5,271 bases of DNA, taken from NCBI GenBank assembly GCA_030587435.1, contig JAUQZC010000103.1, positions 1 to 5,271 on the forward strand, in the 5' to 3' direction. Shown here one piece after another: positions 1 to 5,271 of the stretch (position 1 is the first letter of the stretch; each line of letters starts with the position of its first letter). Source of the stretch: Candidatus Baldrarchaeota archaeon. GTDB taxonomy: Archaea > Asgardarchaeota > Baldrarchaeia > Baldrarchaeales > DXJG01. Position numbers and translations under genes: made by a program. Under the pieces are notes generated by a model. The model was not told where the DNA came from. It saw nothing but the letters and a program-made list of their open reading frames with translations, and did not search any database.

Positions 1-582
1 GGAAACTATGAGAAAGAAGAAGACATCCAAGGCTACGAAAAACTAAGAAAAGGAGACTACCTATTCTTCATAACTTCACTCAAATGGTATGATCTCTCCG
101 AGGAACGGCCACCATGGATAGAGCTGGAAGGCTACTACATAATCGGATACCTCACAATAGAACGCATAGATAAAGCCAACGAACTACCACTCACCGAAAC
201 ACTAAACATATACCGAAACAACGCACATGTGCGAAGACTACTCTCATGGATCCCAGATGTAGGTTTAGAAAAATCCATGGAAAAAGAAAACTGGGATAAA
301 CTAATACTCTTTAAAGGAAACCAAGAAAAGTCAGCCATCCTAAGAGTTGCGGTCTCATTTAGCAAAGGAAAACATCGTGTAACAATAGAAGGAGAAAAAC
401 AAGCCGTATGGTGGCCGAATGAGCTTGCCCACGAAGTATTTTCATTTGAAACAAATCAAGATATTCAAAAACGTTGCAAAGCATCGGGAGGCAAATGGTG
501 GCACGAAATCATCGAAGGCGAAAAAATAAACTACATCTGGGAAGCCATAAAAGAAAAAGACCCGGAACAAGTCGAAAAATAG
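1..582 (+). CDS. Nmad3-like protein (nucleotide modification associated domain), 5'-truncated
   Basis: Frame 1 is open from the first base of the window to a TAG at 580-582, giving 193 residues with the N-terminus outside the window. A GTG at 229 is only an internal codon, because similarity continues upstream of it. The visible part has the block KLRKGDYLFFITSL (residues 14-27), then PPWIELEGYYIIGYLTI (37-53), an N-N-x-H-V-R segment (73-78), DKLILFKGN (99-107) and a C-terminal WWP (137-139). From memory, this order (RRLKKGDLLVFYAGL-like strand, YYIIGYF-like strand, NxHV, D-x-L-V-L-V-K-G) is that of Nmad3 proteins, which were proposed to act in DNA base modification or processing. No enzymatic activity can be read from this fragment. 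It ends 94 bases before the end of the convergent TOPRIM-like gene and is not in that operon. The reading frame is secure; the family call rests on recall of the motif pattern. Confidence 0.72.
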   Translation, partial: GNYEKEEDIQGYEKLRKGDYLFFITSLKWYDLSEERPPWIELEGYYIIGYLTIERIDKANELPLTETLNIYRNNAHVRRLLSWIPDVGLEKSMEKENWDKLILFKGNQEKSAILRVAVSFSKGKHRVTIEGEKQAVWWPNELAHEVFSFETNQDIQKRCKASGGKWWHEIIEGEKINYIWEAIKEKDPEQVEK

Positions 583-676
583 CTTTCAAATCGTAGCCTT
601 TCTCTTCATAAGCTTGCAATTATCCTTAGGAACAGTTGAAAATAAATGATCTAGAAATCTTCGATATACTTAGTTC

Positions 677-1135
677 TCACTTTAGCAGGTTTTGCAATTT
701 TTTAAGTCTTCTACTAGAGCTTTTTAACTCGGTTATCAGTTTCTTAAACTTCTCAAGGTTAATGTTTATCTCTCTATGAAATCTTTCCCCATCTTCTGGT
801 AAATTATACTTCTTCAAATCTATTTGCATCTCTTTTGCTGCGTTTAGAATCCATTCCTCTAGCCTTGGACATAAAACGATTACGTAGTTATTCCTGCTTG
901 CATCATGCAAAAGCCTGATTCCAAAACTCGATGAATCTTCAATCAACTCAAGTTTCTTCAAATAGGGAGGTTGGACACTCCATGGATCCTCATCCACTAA
1001 TCCTTTGCAACCTCTCCGTTTCATTAATTCCTTACAAACTCTAGGTTTATTCCCTGCATGTCTAATTTCCTTCCTCGAAATATTCGTTACAGTTTCCACA
1101 AGAACACGATCCGGCTTACACTCCACAAAAATCAT
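677..1135 (-). CDS. TOPRIM-like protein paired with an ABC/AAA ATPase
   Basis: This 152-residue protein begins MIFVECKPD, where E5 and D9 match the first TOPRIM-type element (hydrophobic strand, Glu, small loop, Asp). GLVDEDPW (45-52) supplies a D48-x-D50 acidic pair after a second strand, as in the TOPRIM DxD motif. VIVLCPRLEEWI (85-96) recalls the strand plus 'xEEWI/xExW' element of DUF4276, DUF3226 and RloB proteins. The C-terminus (125-152) is Lys/Leu-rich and helical. There is no signal peptide or membrane segment. The ATG follows the ATPase stop by two bases and has a GGAG site inside the ATPase end, so the two are almost certainly co-translated. I recall close relatives next to ATPases in Thermococci and other archaea, usually annotated as hypothetical. 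The inferred role is a nuclease or nucleotide-acting effector controlled by the ATPase. The gene is secure; the TOPRIM assignment is moderate. Confidence 0.8.
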   Translation of the reverse strand: MIFVECKPDRVLVETVTNISRKEIRHAGNKPRVCKELMKRRGCKGLVDEDPWSVQPPYLKKLELIEDSSSFGIRLLHDASRNNYVIVLCPRLEEWILNAAKEMQIDLKKYNLPEDGERFHREININLEKFKKLITELKSSSRRLKKLQNLLK

Positions 1136-1137
1136 TT

Positions 1138-2105
1138 CTACTTCTCCAAGAGGCTCTCAATGTTAAAGAAAACATCTACATCAAAATCCATAAGCCTCTC
1201 AATACCCTTTTCATCCAAAGTCCTAACTTTTGTCTGATAGTCCTCAAAATACGTAACATGAACAGAAACATCATCCTTAAGAGCCTTCTCCAATATTGAA
1301 AGAAGAAAATAAGGATCATGCGTCGAAATAAAATACTGATTATCATCCAAAGCAATCCTCTCAGCAAGAAACTTCGTATAATATGGAAAAGCGTGTGCTG
1401 CAGGTTCCTCAAAAGCCAAAACAGACTTCCTACTTGTACTAATAGCCGCAAGATAGAAAACAACCCTCTGCAAAGTTTCCGATGCCAAAGAATAAGGATA
1501 AGAAATAAGGATATCCTTATACAGCTTCGCAACTTCAATTCTGTTCTCATGAGGCTTAAAAAGCAGTTTTAAACCAAATTGATTAAATATTTGGCTAACA
1601 ACGGATTTCAAATTGCCATGAGTTAAAAGGATAGTTAACAAGTTTTCTCCAAAAGGCGGTAAAAGAAAGTCAGACTCCTTTCTCGGAAAATTACTTCTTA
1701 TAGCAAACCTATAAAATCTAAAAGGAAGCAACATTTCTCTCTGGCCAAGTGATATATGCCCATCTCCATTATAATCGTAGTCAAAACTAAAAAGTCCTGT
1801 TTCATTTTCCCGACATACACCCTTAAAACGCCCATCTTTAAAAGCAATCTCTAAAACTTTGTTGTCAACTTCTATTTTTATGGGTTCTTCTAAATTTTCA
1901 TCGTAAATAAGTTGCACATGTTTTCCATTCTAACAAAATCTCTAACAGAATAACCACCATATGCAACATGTGAAAAAAGACCTAAAGTTTCTAAAATATT
2001 TGATTTTCCTGTATTTGGCTCCCCTATAAAGATGTTTATTCTTTTGCAATCCAGCTTTAAGTTTTTTATTGACTTAAAATTTTCAATCTCTAATCGTCTA
2101 ATCAT
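1138..2105 (-). pseudogene. ABC/AAA-type (OLD/SMC-like) ATPase, split by one frameshift
   Basis: Two overlapping frames together form one ATPase of about 325 residues. The first (2105 to 1890, 71 codons) has the N-terminal strand IENFKSIKNL (residues 7-16), typical of SMC/RecF/OLD-like ATPases, and a Walker A GEPNTGKS (28-35). The second (1917 to 1138, 259 codons if begun at GTG 1917) has a signature-like SLASETLQR (143-151), Walker B KSVLAFEEPAAH (164-175) with paired Glu 170-171, and the H-loop STHDP (198-202). The frames join at NLF/YDEN: one extra T in the coding-strand TTT run (plus-strand AAA, 1905-1907) restores a single frame. No long coiled-coil arm is visible, so the protein is compact. 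It is the first gene of an operon with the TOPRIM-like gene. Everything else is well conserved, so this is either a recent mutation or a homopolymer sequencing error. If it is an error, the gene is an intact CDS. Confidence 0.85.
1144..1147 (-). promoter_or_regulatory. Shine-Dalgarno site of the TOPRIM-like gene, inside the ATPase end
   Basis: On the minus strand GGAG lies eight bases before the ATG at 1135, overlapping the last codons of the ATPase. It fixes the TOPRIM-like start and points to translational coupling of the pair. Confidence 0.6.
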
Positions 2106-2113
2106 ATGGTTAG

Positions 2114-2120
2114 CCTCTCC
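2114..2120 (-). promoter_or_regulatory. Shine-Dalgarno site of the ATPase gene
   Basis: On the minus strand GGAGAGG ends eight bases before the ATG at 2105. It is a strong match to the complement of the archaeal 16S rRNA 3' end. This supports the MIRRLEIENF start, which is also where SMC-like ATPases normally begin. Confidence 0.65.
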
Positions 2121-2160
2121 AATATATCTAAAATTTTACCGAATATGTTTAGTGAAAAGA

Positions 2161-2172
2161 AAAATATTAAAA
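2161..2172 (-). promoter_or_regulatory. candidate TATA box of the ATPase/TOPRIM operon
   Basis: The minus strand reads TTTTAATATTTT here. Archaeal spacing of about 26-27 bases would put the transcript start near 2140, leaving a leader of about 35 bases that contains the strong ribosome site. The region is AT-rich throughout, so this is only a candidate. Confidence 0.3.
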
Positions 2173-2237
2173 TTCTGCTTCAACTTCAAAACACAACAAA
2201 TTTAATCTCCTTCGAACTTCATTTTCTCCGAATCTTA

Positions 2238-2276
2238 AATCCTAGTTCTGAACATTATTAACAAAAGACTAGGATT
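2238..2276. repeat. 9-bp inverted repeat between the MFS gene and the ATPase operon
   Basis: AATCCTAGT (2238-2246) and ACTAGGATT (2268-2276) are perfect inverted copies around a 21-base spacer. The element lies 48-86 bases past the MFS stop and more than 130 bases upstream of the ATPase start. A shorter palindrome GTTCTGAAC (2245-2253) overlaps the left arm. It could be an operator or a transcription-end structure. No strong T-run follows on the minus strand, which weakens the terminator reading. Confidence 0.5.
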
Positions 2277-2323
2277 GTTCTATTTAAAGCCCAAAAATAC
2301 ATTATTGATTTAAGTGACCAAAG

Positions 2324-3469
2324 TTATTTTAAAAGTTCTTCTATTAAAAGTGCAATAAATAAGGTTAATATGAGGAAAGAGAATATTAGCAGCGTTACTT
2401 CCACATTAAATATATCTGCTGCGACACCTGCCATCACGGTTCCAATAAATCCGCCAGACATCCCAACGGATAAAATAAAACCATATGTTAACCCTAACAC
2501 GTGTTTTTTAACCTTTTTCGATAAAATGGAGTAAAGACCTGGGTAAAGTCCGTATAAACAAAAGCCTAAAACCACAGCGATAAAAACAATCGAAAAAATA
2601 TTGCTTACTTTCACAAGTATTAAAGAAAATATGGAAAGAACAAGTGATAAAAAAGATAATATCTTTCCTTCACCAAATTTGTCAATTAATATGCCAACGG
2701 TGATGCTTCCAACTATTCCGAAAAAAGTTGCAACTGCTATAATAAGGTTTGTTACGGTCAAACTTAGACCTTGTAACATTAAAATTGGAGGCAAATAACT
2801 ATACAATATTTTATATGCAGCAGCAACCAGAAAATACATCAAAAGCAAAGACAACACATGTTTCGATATAACCTCTTTAAACCTCAACCTATGTGACACG
2901 TTATCAACACGCTGCACATCTTCCCGTATCAATATAGGCGTCAAACTTGAAAATATCGCCAAAACACCGAACACAAGTAAAGGCAATCTCCATCCACCTA
3001 TCAAAGCAAGATAACCATTCGTCAAGAAAATTACAAGCACCCCAAGATCTCCCATACTACTCTGAATTCCCAGCGCACTCCCTCTTTCACCTCTCTCATA
3101 AAGGCCAGAAGTCAACGAATACCCCAACGGGTGATAAAAACTGCCGCCAACACCTAAGAGAAGCTGCGCAGCCAACAATTGTAAAAAGGTTTTTGACAAC
3201 CCAGATATCAAAGCACCCAGACCTACAAGAAAAATCCCAAACGACAAAAGATATTTTCTCCCCTTTATATCCGAAAGATAGCCCAAAGGCAACTGTAAAA
3301 ACATCATAGCAAAAGCCGTCATACCAGTTAAAAACCCAACCTGAGTATAAGATAAACTAAACTCCTCTATTATCAATGGAAGCACAGTAGGAACCAACAG
3401 CACATTCGCATCATTTATAAAATGAAGAAAAGACACTGCAACCAGCGAGTAATCAACATGCCGAACCAT
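2324..3469 (-). CDS. MFS transporter, fosmidomycin-resistance (Fsr)-like exporter
   Basis: This 381-residue membrane protein has about twelve hydrophobic segments, the normal size for a major facilitator superfamily carrier. The first half has HFINDAN (16-22) in the first helix and the MFS motif A GYLSDIKGRK (63-72) between helices 2 and 3. It also has GVGGSFYHPLG (106-116) in helix 4, whose Gly-rich run plus His-Pro is typical of Fsr-type exporters. A central charged loop (about 182-204) separates the halves. A degenerate second motif A, GILIDKFGEGK (259-269), marks the second half. It probably exports a small molecule by proton antiport, but the substrate cannot be deduced. The start is fixed because an in-frame TGA lies three codons upstream (3476-3478). 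The leader has only a weak purine-rich GAAGAGAG abutting the ATG. It sits 112 bases downstream of the DUF104 gene and may have its own promoter. The frame is intact. Confidence 0.93.
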   Translation of the reverse strand: MVRHVDYSLVAVSFLHFINDANVLLVPTVLPLIIEEFSLSYTQVGFLTGMTAFAMMFLQLPLGYLSDIKGRKYLLSFGIFLVGLGALISGLSKTFLQLLAAQLLLGVGGSFYHPLGYSLTSGLYERGERGSALGIQSSMGDLGVLVIFLTNGYLALIGGWRLPLLVFGVLAIFSSLTPILIREDVQRVDNVSHRLRFKEVISKHVLSLLLMYFLVAAAYKILYSYLPPILMLQGLSLTVTNLIIAVATFFGIVGSITVGILIDKFGEGKILSFLSLVLSIFSLILVKVSNIFSIVFIAVVLGFCLYGLYPGLYSILSKKVKKHVLGLTYGFILSVGMSGGFIGTVMAGVAADIFNVEVTLLIFSFLILTLFIALLIEELLK

Positions 3470-3541
3470 CTCTCTTCAAACCCCTTTAACCCTTAACACT
3501 TCAAATTCAAAGAATCGTAATTTCAAAACAGCAAATCAAAA

Positions 3542-3552
3542 TAAAAATATAT
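3542..3552 (-). promoter_or_regulatory. candidate TATA box of the MFS gene
   Basis: The minus strand reads ATATATTTTTA here, in the 112-base gap after the DUF104 stop. It would start a transcript near 3521 and give a leader of about 50 bases. Only composition and position support it. Confidence 0.3.
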
Positions 3553-3581
3553 CCAGAGAACCAGAAAAGTTGGACACAAGA

Positions 3582-3815
3582 TTATCTCCTCTCTGAGACA
3601 AATTCTTCAAATTCCTTAGTGGTAAATTCAATTTTCTCCTCATACTCCTCAAGTACTTTAGCTAAACCCTTAGCCTTTTTCGGAACAATTACATGTATTA
3701 GGTACTCTTTTCCTTCGGTTAGATCTTTTATTTCTTCAGCAGGTTTAAAAACCCCATTCTCAAGTCGAACACGTATAATTCTCCCAGAAGCCTTCACCAA
3801 TTTTACTTCACCCAC
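3582..3815 (-). CDS. DUF104 (AF2212-type) antitoxin-like protein
   Basis: This 77-residue protein has the DUF104 core: IIRVRLENGVFKP (13-25), a strand-turn-strand with the hallmark E-N-G-V-x-K-P, followed by EGKEYLIHVIVPK (34-46). An acidic helical tail (about 50-76) would be the toxin-contacting part in toxin-antitoxin members of the family. DUF104 proteins are commonly antitoxins for PIN-domain (VapC) toxins, with the toxin just downstream. Here the next gene on that strand is the MFS transporter, so no partner is visible. The start is taken at GTG 3815. An ATG two bases earlier (3817) is in another frame and meets a stop after four codons. A TATA box about 27 bases upstream and the absence of a Shine-Dalgarno site suggest a leaderless mRNA. 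The N-terminus is some ten residues longer than the shortest family members, so a start at the TTG or GTG near residues 6-7 is possible. Confidence 0.85.
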   Translation of the reverse strand: MGEVKLVKASGRIIRVRLENGVFKPAEEIKDLTEGKEYLIHVIVPKKAKGLAKVLEEYEEKIEFTTKEFEEFVSERR

Positions 3816-3838
3816 ATAATACTCTATTCAATATAGCA

Positions 3839-3848
3839 TATTTAAATA
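3839..3848 (-). promoter_or_regulatory. TATA box of the DUF104 gene
   Basis: TATTTAAATA (self-complementary) is centred about 27-28 bases upstream of the GTG at 3815 on the minus strand. This is the usual distance from an archaeal TATA box to the transcription start, so the mRNA would begin at or next to the start codon. Confidence 0.55.
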
Positions 3849-3941
3849 ATCTTAGAGGTAAGAAATCTCCATTAATAAGACAGATCTGAATTAATTAAAT
3901 TAAGAAACTAAAAGCTTAACAAACATATTTTTGAACACATC

Positions 3942-3972
3942 GAAAAAAGTTAATCACTGTGTAACTTTTTTC
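3942..3972. repeat. 11-bp perfect inverted repeat (A/T-tract hairpin)
   Basis: GAAAAAAGTTA (3942-3952) pairs with TAACTTTTTTC (3962-3972) around a nine-base loop. Outside it, GAAC (3933-3936) and GTTC (3975-3978) can extend the stem past small bulges. The stem is AT-rich and carries a T-run on either strand, so it could end transcription in both directions or be the relic of a mobile-element end. Confidence 0.6.
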
Positions 3973-4052
3973 ATGTTCTAAGAAAATATTTGACAAATAA
4001 AAACCACAAAACTGCAATAATTTCTTATTATGGTATATTTGGAAAAGTTCAT

Positions 4053-4078
4053 TGACGTGAAAGGTGCCTTTCACGTCA
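4053..4078. repeat. 12-bp perfect palindrome, stable hairpin
   Basis: TGACGTGAAAGG (4053-4064) and CCTTTCACGTCA (4067-4078) are perfect inverted copies separated by only TG. As RNA this makes a stem of about eleven pairs with a four-base loop. It is the most GC-rich structure in the spacer. No T-run follows on the plus strand, so a DNA-binding dimer site or an RNA hairpin is as likely as a terminator. Confidence 0.65.
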
Positions 4079-4153
4079 CATCGGTTTGCTTCTTTTATTG
4101 GTGTGGAAGGGATCGTAGATTGGATGTATTGTTAAAAGGTTAAGTTGAAAACA

Positions 4154-4180
4154 CGCAGAGAATATCTAATTCTCTCTGCG
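4154..4180 (-). terminator. candidate hairpin terminator of the decayed gene
   Basis: CGCAGAGA (4154-4161) and TCTCTGCG (4173-4180) form an eight-pair stem with an eleven-base loop. On the minus strand it lies about 75 bases past the stop of the decayed gene and is followed by TGTTTTC, a weak T-rich tail. The placement suits a leftover terminator. The stem itself is clear, but the terminator role is a guess. Confidence 0.4.
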
Positions 4181-4255
4181 CTGCTTCAATACGTTTTACA
4201 TTATCATTAAAATAGTTTTGATGTTGGTAAACTAGGTTTAATGAATGTTATTGTT

Positions 4256-4909
4256 TTATTTTAATGTTTCAAATGTACTGTAACCTCCTTCAATACTGTC
4301 AAGCTTAAATTCACCAAAAGACTGCGTTAAACAGCTTTTCTACCTTCCGAGTCAACAAGGGAATTGGAATTATTGGGCATGCTTTCCCCTCTAGTATATG
4401 GGTTTCCCCGTATGCGTCAACTATTTCAAGTTTTGAACTCACCGGGTAGATTTCGTTGCGAAATTCCTGTTCAAGAACAGTGATGGATTTTATTGGAATG
4501 TTTTCCATTTTAACATAAATCCACCTGTGGCAATTCTTTCATCTTCGGTTATTATTGCTGCAGGGGTTGATTGCTAGGTTTTCGAAAACCAGACAACGTA
4601 GTAAAGCCAGTTTCCAATTCCAGTCCAATCACGAACACCGTGCGTATGGTTTCTTTGACTCATACAGTCCCTAATTTCGAAATTCTTATCTCCAAACCTT
4701 ATTTTACCATTTGTTACTCCTATCTGTTCCCAGTGGGCATCACCAGATTTTGCCAATTTCACGTGATGTAGGCGTCATATGTTTACTATACTCGTAAACT
4801 TCATTTATAGGTGAGAATTCCACTTCCATGGTAACTGGGGCAATGTAAGAGATTAACTTCCGGTTTTCACGTACTTTAGGCGTATCTTCAGGTTTTTTAC
4901 AACGTACAT
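4256..4909 (-). pseudogene. decayed lipocalin-like AttH/CrtC-type (DUF7064/DUF7065-like) gene
   Basis: No single frame is open, but successive minus-strand frames read as one protein. It runs from an ATG at 4907-4909 to a TAA at 4256-4258. Recognisable pieces in order are DTPKVRENRKLISYIAP; TMEVEFSPINEVYEYSKH; HHVKLAKSGDAHWEQIGV; CMSQRNHTHGVRDWTGIG; NWLYYVVWFSKT; AINPAAIITEDERIATGGFM; ENIPIKSITVLEQEFRNEIY; ILEGKACPIIPIP; then, after two more shifts, QSFGEFKLDSIEGGYSTFE. The QRxHTHGVRDW block matches the 'xRDHSWGxRDW' hallmark of AttH/CrtC-like proteins, with Asn in place of the usual Asp. The GGY-x-x-x-E ending also fits. Lesions lie near 4893-4898 (A-run one short), 4769, 4576 (lost T giving a TAG), 4562 (extra T), 4503-4510, 4358-4361 and 4329-4331 (T-run one short). 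About 217 codons remain, short for the family, so an internal or 5' deletion is likely. The function of the living relative is unknown, perhaps modification of a lipid or other hydrophobic compound. Confidence 0.8.
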
Positions 4910-4942
4910 TTGTCCTTTATCGGATTAGGCTACAAACTCAAA

Positions 4943-5271
4943 ATGCCCATAATTGGCCGAGTAATACGTTGGCAACTTGAAAGAATGATACACTCAGAAA
5001 GCAAAAACAGAAAGGCAATTAGAGCCGATGGACATTTCGGCCAAGTAATACCAATAGAAGATGCAAAAACCATAATACTCAACTTAGCCGCCGAACCAAT
5101 AATTAGAAACTACTGCTTATGCAGATGGATGCAAAGAGGAGTAAAAGATGTTTGCTGCATAAATTTCGGAGTACTATCTGGAATAATAGAGAAACTGCCA
5201 AGATTTATCCCCAAAAATGTAAAATATAGGTTAGATAGAGAAGAAGCTGTAAAAGTTCTTGAGGAACAGAA
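4943..5271 (+). CDS. Cys-rich, probably iron-sulfur-binding protein, 3'-truncated
   Basis: The frame is open from ATG 4943 to the window end, 109 complete codons. It begins MPIIGRVIRWQLERM and continues with an IPIEDAKTIILNLA segment (37-50). NYCLCR (56-61) follows, then DVCCINFG (69-76), and after a basic loop RLDREEAVKVLEEQ (96-109). The C-x-C-R, then C-C-x-x-x-G, then 'R-x-x-x-x-EEA-x-x-x-L' order resembles archaeal Fe-S proteins. In these, as I recall, a later CNC/CC element completes the clusters; that part would lie beyond the window. The cysteines are C58, C60, C71 and C72. The start is uncertain. The same frame is open upstream, and the codons before the ATG read SFIGLGYKLK, which looks natural for the family, so translation could begin at TTG 4910. 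No clear Shine-Dalgarno site precedes either start. It is divergent from the decayed gene and nearly abuts it. Confidence 0.72.
   Translation, partial: MPIIGRVIRWQLERMIHSESKNRKAIRADGHFGQVIPIEDAKTIILNLAAEPIIRNYCLCRWMQRGVKDVCCINFGVLSGIIEKLPRFIPKNVKYRLDREEAVKVLEEQ

Larger units (their letters stand above)
3849..4255. other. gene-poor AT-rich spacer with three hairpins
   Basis: No convincing protein or RNA gene is visible over about 400 bases between the DUF104 promoter and the end of the decayed gene. The longest plus-strand frame with an ATG that I followed is 37 codons (4030-4143). It lacks a ribosome site, resembles nothing I recognise and contains the perfect palindrome at 4053-4078. The stretch holds three inverted repeats, annotated separately. 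It may be the remains of lost genes or carry structured RNA. Confidence 0.5.

Noticed and set aside
229..582. GTG 229 as the true start of the first gene
   Set aside because: The frame is open to the window edge, and the upstream 76 codons carry the most recognisable strands of the family.
583..676. Terminator between the convergent Nmad3-like and TOPRIM-like genes
   Set aside because: Only scattered pyrimidine runs (such as TTTCTCTT) are present, with no stem of useful length.
1176..1572. Long alternative frames on both strands inside the ATPase gene
   Set aside because: Their translations are low-complexity Arg/Leu/Ile-rich or motif-free, and they overlap the real ATPase motifs.
1890..1917. 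Programmed -1 frameshift joining the two ATPase halves
   Set aside because: The shift direction is right, but the site (TTA TTT ACG) is not an X-XXY-YYZ slippery heptamer. Slippage of the Phe codon onto ATT would pair badly. Mutation or an indel in sequencing is simpler.
2601..3309. Plus-strand frames within the MFS gene
   Set aside because: They are antisense shadows of a clear 12-helix transporter, with no domain and no ribosome site.
3619..3819. Plus-strand 66-codon frame opposite the DUF104 gene
   Set aside because: The opposite strand encodes a recognisable DUF104 core; this frame is Ser/Phe-rich antisense.
4030..4143. Plus-strand 37-codon frame (starts MVYLEKFIDVKGAF) in the gene-free spacer
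   Set aside because: It has no ribosome site, no recognisable family and no neighbour context, and it spans a perfect palindrome. Chance is the better explanation, although a TATA-like AT stretch near 3994-4002 keeps a leaderless gene just possible.
4574..4771. Two short opposing frames read as separate genes
   Set aside because: The minus-strand frame is one segment of the decayed AttH/CrtC-like gene, and the plus-strand frame is its shadow.
1..5271. CRISPR array, tRNA, rRNA or intact insertion sequence
   Set aside because: I saw no regularly spaced repeats, no cloverleaf with a T-loop consensus, no rRNA-like conserved blocks and no transposase frame.

Overview
The window looks archaeal, and I infer an uncultured archaeon of the Bathyarchaeia or Thermococci-neighbour type. 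It is AT-rich. It carries a DUF104 (AF2212-type) antitoxin-like gene whose start sits where transcription from a TATA box should begin. Other starts have purine-rich Shine-Dalgarno sites. The ATPase/TOPRIM-like pair, as I recall, is common in archaeal genomes. The phylum cannot be fixed from this window.

Layout from left to right. Positions 1-582 (+) hold the 3' two-thirds or so of a gene resembling Nmad3 (nucleotide-modification-associated domain 3). Converging on it is a minus-strand two-gene operon. An ABC/AAA-type ATPase (2105 to 1138) is broken by one single-base frameshift. Two bases after it comes a 152-residue TOPRIM-like acidic-motif protein (1135 to 677). Upstream on the same strand lie a 12-helix MFS exporter of the Fsr type (3469 to 2324) and a small DUF104 protein (3815 to 3582) with no visible toxin partner. 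Positions 3849-4255 contain no convincing gene but hold three strong inverted repeats. Positions 4909-4256 (-) are a heavily decayed gene that I rebuilt by joining frames. It has at least seven lesions and resembles the lipocalin-like AttH/CrtC (DUF7064/DUF7065) family. The right edge (4943-5271, +) is the start of a Cys-rich, probably Fe-S-binding protein that runs out of the window.

The most system-like element is the ATPase plus TOPRIM-like pair. The general architecture (an SMC-like ATPase sensor with a TOPRIM-type nuclease partner) is shared by OLD, Gabija, PARIS (AriA/AriB) and RloA/RloB, so a defence or DNA-processing role is a reasonable inference. The ATPase frame is broken here, so the locus may be inactive, or the break may be a sequencing error. 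The other genes show no obvious pathway link to it. The intact MFS and antitoxin genes next to a decaying gene and hairpin-rich spacer suggest an accessory region undergoing turnover.
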